Shown: positions 25,098-33,974, counted from the stretch's first letter. The stretch: 64,000 bases of DNA from Streptomyces sp. NBC_00078 (GCF_026343335.1 NZ_JAPELX010000001.1:7626001-7690000), one strand, 5' to 3'. The notes: generated by a model from the letters alone, not told the origin. Numbers and translations: made by a program.

Positions 25098-28000
25098 GCG
25101 ATCGACAGTACGGGCCTCCCGGGCGCGAACCCCTCGCGATCGTCGGGATCGGATGCCACTTCCCAGGCGGAGCCGTTACCCCCGACGCCTATTGGGACCT
25201 GCTCTGCTCAGGGGTGGACGCCACCCGCGAACTCCCGCAGGACCGCTGGGAGATCGGCAAATTCTACGATCCCGACCCCGCCAAACTCGGCAAGATGAGC
25301 ACCTTTCGAGGCGGATTCCTCGATCGGGTCGACCAGTTCGACGCCCAGTTCTTCGGCATCTCACCGCGAGAGGCGATCTGGCTCGACCCCCAGCAGCGCC
25401 TGCTGCTGCGGGCCACCTGGGAAGCCCTCGAAGACGCCGGCCAGGACGCGGATCGTCTCGCCGGCAGCGACACCGGGGTATTCGTCGGCGGTTTCACCCT
25501 GGACTACAAGCTCTTGCAGAACTACGGGGTGCACAGCCGCTACGAACTCCAAGCGCACTCCGCTACGGGCATGATGATGACGATGCTGGCCAACCGGCTG
25601 TCGCACGCGTTCGACTTCCGCGGCCCCAGCCTCGCCGTGGACACCGCCTGCTCCGGATCGCTGGTGGCGCTTCACCTTGCGACGCAGGCCATCTGGAACG
25701 GCGAGTGCTCGCAAGCCGTGGTCGGCGGCGCCAATGTGATGCTGGCGCCGAACATGACGATCGCCGAATCCAAGGGCGGGTTCCTGAGCCCTGACGGCCG
25801 CTGCAAGACGTTCGACGCGTCGGCGAACGGGTACGCGCGCGGCGAAGGCGCAGGCGTGGTCCTGTTGAAGCCACTCGCCCAGGCGCAGGCCGACCGCGAC
25901 TCGATCTACGCGCTCGTTCGTGGGACCGCCGTCAGGCAGGACGGCCGTACCAACGGCATCACTGTCCCCAACGGCGCCTCTCAAGAGGCCGCCATGCGCG
26001 CCGCCTACGCGTCGGCCGGGGTGTCACCCCACGAGGTGCAGTACGTCGAGGCACACGGAACGGGCACACCGGTCGGAGACCCGATCGAGGCCGCCGCGAT
26101 CGGTCGGGTCCTGTCGACGAACCGGCCCGACAACGAGCCCATCTTCGTCGGGTCGGTCAAGACCAACATCGGACACCTCGAAGCCGCCGCCGGTGTGGCC
26201 GGATTGATCAAGGCGGCACTTTCCCTCAAGCACGGGCGCATTCCCGGCCACCTGCACCTCAAGGACCCCAACCCCGCCATCCCGTTCGCCGCCTACGGGC
26301 TGCGCGTGCCCACCCAGCTGATCGACTGGCCCACGAGCAACCGTCCCCGATACGCCGGGGTGAACTCCTTCGGCTTCGGCGGAACCAATGCCCACGCAGT
26401 GCTCCAGGAGCCGCCAGCCGAGGCCGCCGTTTCGACCCGCGGTGACGACCGGCGCCACGTCGTCACGTTGTCGGCTCGCAGCGCCGACGCACTGCACGAC
26501 CTGGCCGAGTCGATGTGTACCATCCTCGACGAAACCGACCACGCCTTCTCCGATGTCGCGTACTCGTGCAACCTCCGCCGCACCCATCACGATCACCGCC
26601 TCGCCGTGATCGCGCAGAACTCGGACGAGGCTCGCGCGCGGCTGCGCGCCCACCTTGACGAGGAGAAAGCGGCCGGCGTGGTCGGAGGCCGAGCCCAGCC
26701 GGGAGGCAAGCCCAAGCTCGCGTTCGTCTTCTCCGGCATGGGCCCGCAATGGTGGGGCATGGGAAGGCAACTTTTTGCGACCGAGCCGGTATTCCGTGCA
26801 GCCGTCGAAGCCTGTGCCGCAGAACTGCGCAAGCACACCGGCTGGTCGCTCGTGGAGGAACTCCTCGCGGACGAGGACCGGTCACGGATGGCGGAGACCG
26901 AGGTGGCCCAACCGGCCAACTTCGCCCTGCAGGTTGGCCTCGCCGAACTCTGGCGCTCGTGGGGCATCGAACCCGACGCGATCATCGGTCACAGCGCCGG
27001 CGAGGTCGCCGCGCAATACGTGGCAGGGGTACTGACTCTGGCCGAGGCGGCCAAGGTCATCCACTACCGCAGCAGTCTGCAACAGCGCACGTCGGGCAGC
27101 GGCCGTATGCTTGCCGTCGGTATGACACCGGAAACCCTCAATCAGGCGGTCGCTGACGCAGGACCCCAGGTGTCGGTGGCGGCGATCAACAGCCCGAGCG
27201 CGGTAACGCTGTCCGGCGACGCCCAGATCCTGGAGAGCATGGCCGCGCAGCTGAAGACGTTCGGCGTCTTCCACCGCTTCCTGCCGGTCAAGGTTCCGTA
27301 CCACAGCCACCTTATGGATCCGCTGCGGGCGGACCTGGAGACCGGTCTGGCCAACCTGAGCCCGAGCGCAGCCAAGCTGCCCCTGTACTCGACGGTCACC
27401 GGCAGTCGTATCGACGGCCGCGGAGCCGACGCCCACTACTGGTGGCAGAACGTGCGGGCCACAGTCCTATTCTCGGCAGCCTTCAGCGAGATGGTCGACG
27501 ACGGCTGCACCCACTTCGTTGAACTCGCCCCACACCCGGTCCTGGCAAGCTCGATGCGGGAACTGCTCACCCAGCACGAGCGAGAAGGTCTGGTCGTCCC
27601 CTCGCTTCGGCGCGACGAACCCGACGACGAACTCCTGCTGCGGACCTTGGGCTCGCTGCACAGCCACGGCCACCCGGTGAAGTGGGAGACCTTCCATTCG
27701 GCCGACGCCAGGTTCGTCAAGCTGCCGAACTACCCGTGGCAGCTCAAGACCTATTGGAACGAATCGGCCGAGGCGCGCGAGGACCGCCACTACGAGCAGG
27801 TACACCCGTTGCTGGGGCAGCGCATGAACGCCCCACACCCCACCTGGGAGGTGGAACTGAACACCGGTCACCTGGCGTATCTGGTCGACCACCGCATTCA
27901 GGAGAACACATTGATGCCAGGTGCGGCGCTCATCGAGATGGCGTTGGCGGCTGCCCACCAGGTGTACGGCTCCGACCACTACAGCGTCGACGGTCTGCAG

Positions 28001-30763
28001 CTGCGCAAGGCGCTGGTTCTCTCACCGGTGTCGGACGCGCGGTTGCGGACGACGCTGTACCAGGAGCAGGCACGGGTCGAGATCGCCAGTTACCTGGCGC
28101 TGCCCAGCGGGGAAAGGCAGTGGACGGTCCACGCGACCGCTCAACTCGGTACGAGTGCCGCAGCGCCGGCACCGCGTGATGTCGCCGGCACGCGCGCCGG
28201 GTGCGGCAACCACATCTCCCAGGACGAGTTCTACACGCAGACGCGCGGCATGGGGTTTGAGTACGGGCCCGCGTTCCAGGGCGTCCGCAACATCGCCACC
28301 GGCGACCGAGTGGCAGTCGGCGCCGTCGCGATTCCCGACGAGATCCGTGCCGGTGTCGGCGACTACCTGTTCCATCCATGTCTGGTCGACGCCGCGTTCC
28401 AAGTCCTGCTGATCGCGGCCACCCCGCCCGACACGGATCAGGAGCGCGTCACACCGTATCTCCCGGTCCGGATCGACCGGATCCGCGTGCTGGCGCCGCC
28501 CACAGCGGAGATGGTCGTCGTCGCACATGTGGTGGCAGCCGATCGTGCGCAGATCGTCAGCGATATCGCCCTGTGCAACAGCACGGGGCGGGTTCTGGTG
28601 GAGATCGAAGGGTTCAGGGCACAGTCGCTCGCAGCTGCGGCAAGCCTGTCCCCAGAGCGCATCGACCGCGGCCTGTACGAGCTGGAGTGGCAGGAGACGC
28701 CCCGAAAGCCCACATTCACCGACGACGATGCGGCAGCGGAGGTCCCGGCACTCGGCGCGACCGGCACTGACGCCGCGTGGGTGATCTTCACCGACGCGAC
28801 GGGCGTCGGCGCCGAAGCGGCGACCATCCTGCGAGCCGAAGGGCGTCGCGTCTTTTGTGTGACGCACGCCGACGTCGGGGAATTCGTCGACGGCAGCAAC
28901 GACGCATACACAATCGACCCCGCCAACCAGGCACACTACCTGGAGTTGATACGAAGGCTGCGTGACCACGAGATAGGCAAAGTGGTGCACCTGTGGAGCC
29001 TCGACATCGACCTCGACGAAACCAGCTCGGCCGACGACCTGCAGGGTTCCCAGGAGATCGGTGTGCTGTCGGTCATGAGACTGATGCAGGCCCTGTCGGC
29101 CGAGCTCTCCCAGGTGCCGAAGGTGTGGCTGGCCACCAGCGGAGCGCAATCCCTCGGCGCAGACAACCACCGGCCGAACATCGCGCAGGCTCCCCTGTGG
29201 GGACTGGGCCGCGTCATCGGACACCAGGAATTCGCGACGCTCTGGGGTGGTCTGTGCGACCTCGACCCGCAGCATAGCGACTCCGAGCAAGCCCGCCTGC
29301 TGGTCGACGAGATCACCGGGGCCGATGTCGAGGACCAGATTGCGATGCGGGGGAGCGGACGCTACGTCGCCCGTCTCGCCGAGAGCACCGAACTCACGCC
29401 GCCGTTCCCGGCCCGCATGCGTGACGCCGGCAGCTACCTGGTCACCGGTGGCCTCGGCTCGCTCGGACTGCTCGTCGCGCAGTTCCTGGCCGAGCGAGGC
29501 GCGCGGGACGTAGTCCTGATGGGCCGCACGCCGGTCCCTCCCCGGCAGTCCTGGGACGAGCTGCCTGACGACCACCCACAGCTGGGCCTCGTCGGCAAGC
29601 TGCGTGAGCTCGAATCGTTCGGCGCCAGACTTCACCTCGCCGCCGTCGACGTGACCGATCCCGACCAAATGCGGCAATGGCTGAACGCGCACCACGAACA
29701 GGGCCTGCCGCCGATCGCCGGCGTGGTCCACACCGCCGGTGTCGTCGACGACGAACTCCTTGTACGGATGGACCAGGCGACATTCACGAAGGTTCTGCGG
29801 CCCAAACTGGTCGGCGGCTGGCTGCTGCATCGTCTTTTCCGGGATACAGCCCTGGACTTCTTCGTGCTGTTCTCGTCCACCGGCTCGGTGATCGCCTCTC
29901 CGGGCCAAGGCAACTACGCGGCCGGCAACGCCTTCCTGGACGCGCTGGCGGTCTACCGGCAAAGGCTCGGGCTGCCCGCACTCAGCATCGGGTGGGGGCC
30001 GTGGTCGGTCGGCATGGTCGAACAGCTCGATCTCGAGCAGATGTACGCCCGTCGCGGCATCGAGCTCATCACCCCCGAAGCCGGTATGCAGATCCTGGGC
30101 CGCGTTCTGCACCAACGCCCAGCCCACCTGGTGGCAATCACCGTCGACTGGGTGACGGCACGGGAGACCTCGCTGGCGGGCCAATTGCCACCGATGTTCA
30201 CCCAACTCGAGGTCCGCGACCAGGGTGACCAGCCCGAAGGCGGCGGCGCAGACGTCCAATCTGTGCTCGCGGCTCTGCGGCAGGCCGCCGAAGGCGAGCG
30301 TGCCGCAGTTCTGGTCGGCCACCTGCGCGACGTGGCAGCACGGGTGCTTGGTCTGGAAGCCGAGAAAACCAGCACCGAAGAAACGCTCAGCAACCTCGGG
30401 CTGGACTCCATGATGGCGATCGAGATGAAACACCGCATCGAGGCCGTCCTTCAGATCGATGTCTCGGTCCTCGACCTGCTACAGGGCGCCACCATCTCCG
30501 GGCTCGCGGAAGGGCTGGTCGCACGGCTCGAACTCGGCGGAGCCGACACTGCTGCCGACGCGGACGAGTCGGTGCCCGCCGGGACCGGCAACGTCGACGA
30601 TCAGCTCGATGAACTCGAACGGCTGCTCGCCGACACCGCTCCTGACGAACTTGAGGCGCTGCTGGGGGAGTTGGACGCCGGCCCGCTCGCCGACCACGAA
30701 CACGATCAAGACAGCGCCTCGGTGGTCTCGTCGCCGGACGCGAAACACGGCGAGGGTGCCTGA
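25094..30763 (+). CDS. Iterative-type polyketide synthase, KS-AT-DH-KR-ACP
   Basis: A 1889-residue single-module type I PKS. KS 11-437 has Cys186 (DTACSGS), His321 (EAHGTGT) and His361 (NIGHLE). AT about 543-830 has Ser634 (GHSAGE) and YHSH at 736-739, which is not a clear malonyl or methylmalonyl signature. DH about 903-1180 has His933 and Asp1099 (DAAFQ); the glycine of H-x3-G-x4-P is Glu. A structural half precedes the KR, whose parts are TGGLGSLG at 1451, Lys1571, Ser1595 and Tyr1608; VDD before the active site suggests a B-type ketoreductase. ACP Ser1772 is in GLDSM. There is no ER, methyltransferase or TE. The acidic tail (about 1835-1862) is docking-like. As the only PKS it must act iteratively to make a long chain, probably a polyene (inference). 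The order differs from enediyne PKSs. Confidence 0.92.
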   Translation: MSDRQYGPPGREPLAIVGIGCHFPGGAVTPDAYWDLLCSGVDATRELPQDRWEIGKFYDPDPAKLGKMSTFRGGFLDRVDQFDAQFFGISPREAIWLDPQQRLLLRATWEALEDAGQDADRLAGSDTGVFVGGFTLDYKLLQNYGVHSRYELQAHSATGMMMTMLANRLSHAFDFRGPSLAVDTACSGSLVALHLATQAIWNGECSQAVVGGANVMLAPNMTIAESKGGFLSPDGRCKTFDASANGYARGEGAGVVLLKPLAQAQADRDSIYALVRGTAVRQDGRTNGITVPNGASQEAAMRAAYASAGVSPHEVQYVEAHGTGTPVGDPIEAAAIGRVLSTNRPDNEPIFVGSVKTNIGHLEAAAGVAGLIKAALSLKHGRIPGHLHLKDPNPAIPFAAYGLRVPTQLIDWPTSNRPRYAGVNSFGFGGTNAHAVLQEPPAEAAVSTRGDDRRHVVTLSARSADALHDLAESMCTILDETDHAFSDVAYSCNLRRTHHDHRLAVIAQNSDEARARLRAHLDEEKAAGVVGGRAQPGGKPKLAFVFSGMGPQWWGMGRQLFATEPVFRAAVEACAAELRKHTGWSLVEELLADEDRSRMAETEVAQPANFALQVGLAELWRSWGIEPDAIIGHSAGEVAAQYVAGVLTLAEAAKVIHYRSSLQQRTSGSGRMLAVGMTPETLNQAVADAGPQVSVAAINSPSAVTLSGDAQILESMAAQLKTFGVFHRFLPVKVPYHSHLMDPLRADLETGLANLSPSAAKLPLYSTVTGSRIDGRGADAHYWWQNVRATVLFSAAFSEMVDDGCTHFVELAPHPVLASSMRELLTQHEREGLVVPSLRRDEPDDELLLRTLGSLHSHGHPVKWETFHSADARFVKLPNYPWQLKTYWNESAEAREDRHYEQVHPLLGQRMNAPHPTWEVELNTGHLAYLVDHRIQENTLMPGAALIEMALAAAHQVYGSDHYSVDGLQLRKALVLSPVSDARLRTTLYQEQARVEIASYLALPSGERQWTVHATAQLGTSAAAPAPRDVAGTRAGCGNHISQDEFYTQTRGMGFEYGPAFQGVRNIATGDRVAVGAVAIPDEIRAGVGDYLFHPCLVDAAFQVLLIAATPPDTDQERVTPYLPVRIDRIRVLAPPTAEMVVVAHVVAADRAQIVSDIALCNSTGRVLVEIEGFRAQSLAAAASLSPERIDRGLYELEWQETPRKPTFTDDDAAAEVPALGATGTDAAWVIFTDATGVGAEAATILRAEGRRVFCVTHADVGEFVDGSNDAYTIDPANQAHYLELIRRLRDHEIGKVVHLWSLDIDLDETSSADDLQGSQEIGVLSVMRLMQALSAELSQVPKVWLATSGAQSLGADNHRPNIAQAPLWGLGRVIGHQEFATLWGGLCDLDPQHSDSEQARLLVDEITGADVEDQIAMRGSGRYVARLAESTELTPPFPARMRDAGSYLVTGGLGSLGLLVAQFLAERGARDVVLMGRTPVPPRQSWDELPDDHPQLGLVGKLRELESFGARLHLAAVDVTDPDQMRQWLNAHHEQGLPPIAGVVHTAGVVDDELLVRMDQATFTKVLRPKLVGGWLLHRLFRDTALDFFVLFSSTGSVIASPGQGNYAAGNAFLDALAVYRQRLGLPALSIGWGPWSVGMVEQLDLEQMYARRGIELITPEAGMQILGRVLHQRPAHLVAITVDWVTARETSLAGQLPPMFTQLEVRDQGDQPEGGGADVQSVLAALRQAAEGERAAVLVGHLRDVAARVLGLEAEKTSTEETLSNLGLDSMMAIEMKHRIEAVLQIDVSVLDLLQGATISGLAEGLVARLELGGADTAADADESVPAGTGNVDDQLDELERLLADTAPDELEALLGELDAGPLADHEHDQDSASVVSSPDAKHGEGA

Positions 30764-30855
30764 CCTGTCCGTACACGGTGTCCGCCGGGCCATACGAGTG
30801 GTCGCCGATCGGCGGAGATATCGATGTCTTGCCCACAGATCCCAAGGAGATGTGT

Positions 30856-31131
30856 ATGCCGTACGTGATCACCGAGCCGTGCGTCGACAGCAAGGACTCG
30901 TCGTGCTACGACGTGTGCCCGGTCGATGCGATCCAGCCCTCGCCCGATGGGCCGGACTTCGACAAGCATGACCAGCTGTTCATCGACCCGGTGGCCTGTA
31001 TCGACTGCGGTGCGTGCGAGGCGGTCTGCCCGGTCGAGGCGATTTACAGCGAAGACGATGTTCCGGAACAGTGGCGGTCGGCGATTGCGGCCAACAGGCA
31101 GTTCTTCGTTGACCAGGAGGCGCCGACGTAG
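30856..31131 (+). CDS. Seven-iron-type ferredoxin (FdxA-like)
   Basis: A 91-residue ferredoxin. The first cluster site is C-x7-C-x3-CP (EPCVDSKDSSCYDVCPVD) and the second is CIDCGACEAVCPV. Together with the ending DDVPEQW these match actinomycete FdxA proteins with one [3Fe-4S] and one [4Fe-4S] cluster. ATG 30856 follows AAGGAG. It is 92 bases after the PKS stop and is probably in the same operon. Ferredoxins in clusters usually serve a cytochrome P450, but none is in the window. It could feed a P450 elsewhere or a flavin enzyme. Confidence 0.9.
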   Translation: MPYVITEPCVDSKDSSCYDVCPVDAIQPSPDGPDFDKHDQLFIDPVACIDCGACEAVCPVEAIYSEDDVPEQWRSAIAANRQFFVDQEAPT

Positions 31132-31265
31132 TGGCCGACGTCCGCTGGCGACCGACCGTGAATGCTGGGCCGTCGTTGCGAAGGACCGCTGTGGCCCGGC
31201 CCCCTGGGGGCTTCGTAGGCCACGGTGCGTCTTTGACACGGCCGAGGCCAACGAGGAGCTATGTA

Positions 31266-31406
31266 TCCCTCGGCGAACGGGCGGCTGCCCAGTCTGCCGC
31301 CGAGATCCTGGCCGCCGCGATCACGCTGCGGGCCCTGCATGGATTGTCGGACTTCGAGACGGTCCAGGAACTGCGGTGCGGCCTGTGGCGGAAAGCTGCG
31401 TGCGGA
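31266..31406 (+). pseudogene. Transposase remnant (possibly IS1182-like)
   Basis: A short stretch in one frame reads ITLRALHGLSDFETVQELRC followed by a W-x-KAACG ending. This resembles the N-terminal part of IS1182-type DDE transposases (LQALxGLSDxEAV...DLRWKxACG). Sequence before and after it in this frame is not protein-like, so only a scar remains. The family assignment is from memory of the motif. Confidence 0.5.
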
Positions 31407-31820
31407 GTGCACCAAAGCCAGGACGGGGCGCATCCTGACCGTCTGCCCGCACCACCACCCTCAAGCGGCAGGCCGCCCCCAGGCTGCCACCAATCCCAAC
31501 TGGCAAGCTGGCTATGGCCGTTGGTGGCTCAGTCCGAGTGCGCTGTACCTTGGCTCGTTGGCCACGGCACCCGAAAGCTCCACTGCCCTGTCACCATCAC
31601 GAACGACACCTGGCCCCATACCCGCGCAGCCGCCCTCAACCTCCGCGGACTGCAACCTCGGTCTCACCCGCATCGAGGGCGCCCGGCAGTTCACCCTGAC
31701 CCGCATGTGACCGAAGGGGCCGCCCGGCCTGACCGCCGTATCGGCCCTCCCCGAGACCTTCATCGGCCATCCAGGGGTGGTCGACATTCCGATGCTCAGG
31801 GGGATATGCATCCCTTCGGA
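31407..31820. other. Intergenic stretch after the transposase scar, no gene recognised
   Basis: Long open frames overlap here on the plus strand, but their composition is proline- and arginine-rich and they continue antisense into the HxlR gene, so they are shadows. I see no clear terminator for the PKS operon. Confidence 0.45.
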
Positions 31821-32447
31821 TCAGCTGCGCCCGAACGCGAGGGCGAGATCCTTTTCCTGTCCCTGCAGATCACCCCCGGATATGGCCTGCTCGACCGTCA
31901 GCATGCCCGATGCCAAGCCCAACACGACCGCAGGATCGCCGCGAAACACCGTCGCCGGTGCCTCTCCACGGCAGAGTTCGACGTGCACGCCTGTTTCTTC
32001 GACGCGCACCGTGACGATGGCGTCGTCGACGGCCAGCCCCACCGTCGTCGGCTCGTCGGATCGCATGTCCTTCAGCAGCGAATCCAGCGCCACCACCAGC
32101 CAATGCCCCCGGAAGCTATCGCCCTGCGGACCCGAGATCATCAGGGGAGTGCTCCAGTTCACCAGGGCGGCGACGGCGGGGCGAAGCTCGCTGCCCCATG
32201 GGGTGAGCATGTACGCGACGCTGTTGTTGTCGGTGTCGAGCGTGCGCTGGATGACGCCGGCTTCTTCCAGTTCTCGCAGGCGGTCGATGAGCAGGTTGGT
32301 GGCGATGCCCGGCAGCCCGGCCAGGAGTTCGCTGTAGCGAGCCGGGCCAACGAGCAGTTCCCGGACGATCAGCAGACTCCAGCGCCCGCCGATAACGTCG
32401 AGCGAACGGGCAAGACCGCAATATTGACCATAAGACCGTTTCGGCAT
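31821..32447 (-). CDS. HxlR-type regulator with C-terminal SCP2 domain
   Basis: A 208-residue protein. Residues 1-100 are an HxlR winged helix (YCGLARSLDVIGGRWSLLIV, LLIDRLRELEEAGVI). Residues about 115-208 are an SCP2-like domain (VFRGDPAVVLGLASGMLTVE, GQEKDLALAFGRS). This fused layout is known in actinomycetes, and the SCP2 part presumably senses a hydrophobic ligand. ATG 32447 follows GAGGAGAGC. It is divergent from the haloalkane-dehalogenase-like gene over 79 bases and probably controls it. Confidence 0.85.
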   Translation of the reverse strand: MPKRSYGQYCGLARSLDVIGGRWSLLIVRELLVGPARYSELLAGLPGIATNLLIDRLRELEEAGVIQRTLDTDNNSVAYMLTPWGSELRPAVAALVNWSTPLMISGPQGDSFRGHWLVVALDSLLKDMRSDEPTTVGLAVDDAIVTVRVEETGVHVELCRGEAPATVFRGDPAVVLGLASGMLTVEQAISGGDLQGQEKDLALAFGRS

Positions 32448-32470
32448 TGCTCTCCTCGGCCCACTTGTGC

Positions 32471-32499
32471 TTGACTTTCTCATAGTAACTTGAGTATAT
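32471..32499 (+). promoter_or_regulatory. Promoter of the dehalogenase-like gene with internal inverted repeat
   Basis: TTGACT (32471-32476) and GTATAT (32494-32499) lie 17 bases apart, a good sigma-70-like spacing. Between them CTCA and TGAG form an inverted repeat (32479-32494). Its right half, AACTTGAG, is also found in the exporter promoter at 17081-17088. A dimeric regulator bound there would sit under polymerase; the divergent HxlR protein is the obvious candidate. Confidence 0.55.
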
Positions 32500-32526
32500 G
32501 TCACCCGTAGCGAGGAGGCCCAGCAA

Positions 32527-33423
32527 GTGCCGACCCAGCAACCTGTAGGCACGCGCCCGTCTTGGGTGGACGACGACCTGTATCCCTTCAAGAGCCGCTT
32601 CGTCGAGCTGGATGGGCACGTCGTGCACTACATCGACGAGGGCTCGGGGCCGATCTTGCTGATGTTGCATGGCAACCCGACGTGGTCGTTCGTGTACCGG
32701 GACGTAATCGCCGGCCTGCGTGACCGGTTCCGCTGCATCGCCTTGGACTATCCCGGGTTCGGGCTCTCGGTCGCGGCGCCCGATTACGGCTACCAGCCTG
32801 ACGACCACGCCGCAGTGGTTGTGGCGTTCCTCGATCACATGGAACTGTCGAACCTCACTCTGGTCGCACACGACTGGGGAGGTCCGATCGGCCTGTACGC
32901 AGCCGAGCAGCGGCCGGACAAGTTCGAGCGGCTCGTGTTGGCGAATACCTGGGCATGGCCGGTGAACGGCGAATTGCGCGCCGAAATGGCGTCGAGGGTG
33001 ATGGGCGGCCCCATCGGACGTGAATTGATCAGGCGGGCCAACCTGTTTGTGAACGCGCTGATCCCCGCAGGTCACCGGCGCCGCAAGGTCTCCCAGCTTG
33101 AGATGACGCACTACAGGGAGGCGCTGGCAACGCGGGAACGTCGCAACGCCTGCGCGATCCTGCCGGGCGCCATTACCGGCAGCCGCGAGTTTCTCGCCGA
33201 CATCGAGGAGCACTTGACGCTGATCGACCAGCTCCCGACGCTCATCGTATGGGCGGACGCCGACGTGGCCTTCGGCGACAAAGACCGTGCGCGCCTGGGG
33301 GAGAAGTTCCCGAACTCCACCACCGAGGTGGTTCATGGCGCCGGCCACTTCGTGCAGTCCGACGCCGCCGACGAGATGAGCGAAGCCATCCAGACCTGGT
33401 GGGGCAGTTCGGCGGCCAAGTAG
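32527..33423 (+). CDS. Haloalkane-dehalogenase-like alpha/beta hydrolase
   Basis: A 298-residue protein of the haloalkane dehalogenase group. The oxyanion/halide segment is HGNPTW (48-53, Asn50). The nucleophile is Asp116 in HDWGG, with Trp117 next to it as in true dehalogenases rather than the Ser of esterases. The C-terminal His is in GAGHFVQ. The family hydrolyses carbon-halogen bonds to alcohols; the close epoxide hydrolases also use Asp. The GTG start at 32527 follows GAGGAGG. Near three halogenase-like genes it might act on a halogenated intermediate, but the HxlR pairing is also found away from such clusters. Confidence 0.82.
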   Translation: MPTQQPVGTRPSWVDDDLYPFKSRFVELDGHVVHYIDEGSGPILLMLHGNPTWSFVYRDVIAGLRDRFRCIALDYPGFGLSVAAPDYGYQPDDHAAVVVAFLDHMELSNLTLVAHDWGGPIGLYAAEQRPDKFERLVLANTWAWPVNGELRAEMASRVMGGPIGRELIRRANLFVNALIPAGHRRRKVSQLEMTHYREALATRERRNACAILPGAITGSREFLADIEEHLTLIDQLPTLIVWADADVAFGDKDRARLGEKFPNSTTEVVHGAGHFVQSDAADEMSEAIQTWWGSSAAK

Positions 33424-33506
33424 CCACCGAACCCCCTGCGCTGGCAACGATTTCGAGGAAGCCGTACCCGGCTCTACCTGACGTCTCATAACTGGGGGTG
33501 CCCTTG

Positions 33507-33974
33507 ATGGAGGAACTTGACGTTGCGTCCGAAGACGTTGGCGCTGAAGAGATGGCCACCGGCGACTTGGTGGCTCGATTCTGTGCCGCGGTTTCGGCTG
33601 GTGATGTGGACGCCGTGATCGAAACGATGGCCGAGGACGCCGAAATGGTGACCCCGCTGTCCAGCCGCACGGTGATCCGGGGCCACGATGATCTGCGCGT
33701 CGTGTTCGCTGCTTTTCTGCCGACTTTGTCGCGGGACCTGCACTGGCGTCTTCGAGTCGGAAATGCTGACACGACCGTCGCAGTGGCCGAAGCTCGACTC
33801 GGAGGCGTGCGCGTCGAGGACGCGATGCTGATCGAACAGGACGCAGACGGCCGCATCCGTCGAGTGACACCGCACGTCCGTCCGTGGCTGGGATTGACGG
33901 TATCCGCGTTCGTTCTGGGGCCCAAGCTGCTACGGCATCCTGGGGTCATGCGCCGTGCTATGCGACGCAAATGA
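33507..33974 (+). CDS. SnoaL-like/NTF2-fold protein
   Basis: A 155-residue protein with LVARFCAAVSAGDVDAVIET, ETMAEDAEMVTPLS and IRGHDDLRVVFAAFLPTL, the alpha+beta cone of NTF2/SnoaL domains. Members include polyketide cyclases, isomerases and many unknowns. A basic C-terminal tail follows (GVMRRAMRRK). ATG 33507 is chosen after GGGGGT; GTG 33498 would add three residues. It follows the dehalogenase-like gene by 83 bases and may share its transcript. The catalytic residues of SnoaL cannot be matched confidently. Confidence 0.7.
   Translation: MEELDVASEDVGAEEMATGDLVARFCAAVSAGDVDAVIETMAEDAEMVTPLSSRTVIRGHDDLRVVFAAFLPTLSRDLHWRLRVGNADTTVAVAEARLGGVRVEDAMLIEQDADGRIRRVTPHVRPWLGLTVSAFVLGPKLLRHPGVMRRAMRRK

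Noticed and set aside
28022..30433. 803-codon minus-strand ORF opposite the PKS
   Set aside because: It mirrors the DH-KR-ACP part and carries no domain or ribosome-binding site.
6051..30763. Calling the cluster an enediyne cluster
   Set aside because: The PKS order is KS-AT-DH-KR-ACP, not the enediyne order, and UnbU, UnbV and the enediyne thioesterase type are absent. Only UnbL-like proteins are shared.
25094..30763. Calling the PKS a 6-methylsalicylic-acid synthase
   Set aside because: The domain order is similar, but the KS/AT text (MGPQWWGMG, FYDPDPAKLGKM) looks closer to reducing iterative or mycobacterial-type PKSs, and an in-trans thioesterase and halogenase set do not establish an aromatic product.
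31131..32474. 447-codon plus-strand ORF after the ferredoxin
   Set aside because: It runs antisense through the whole HxlR gene, is rich in Pro/Arg/His and has no domain. Only a short transposase-like stretch near its start is meaningful.
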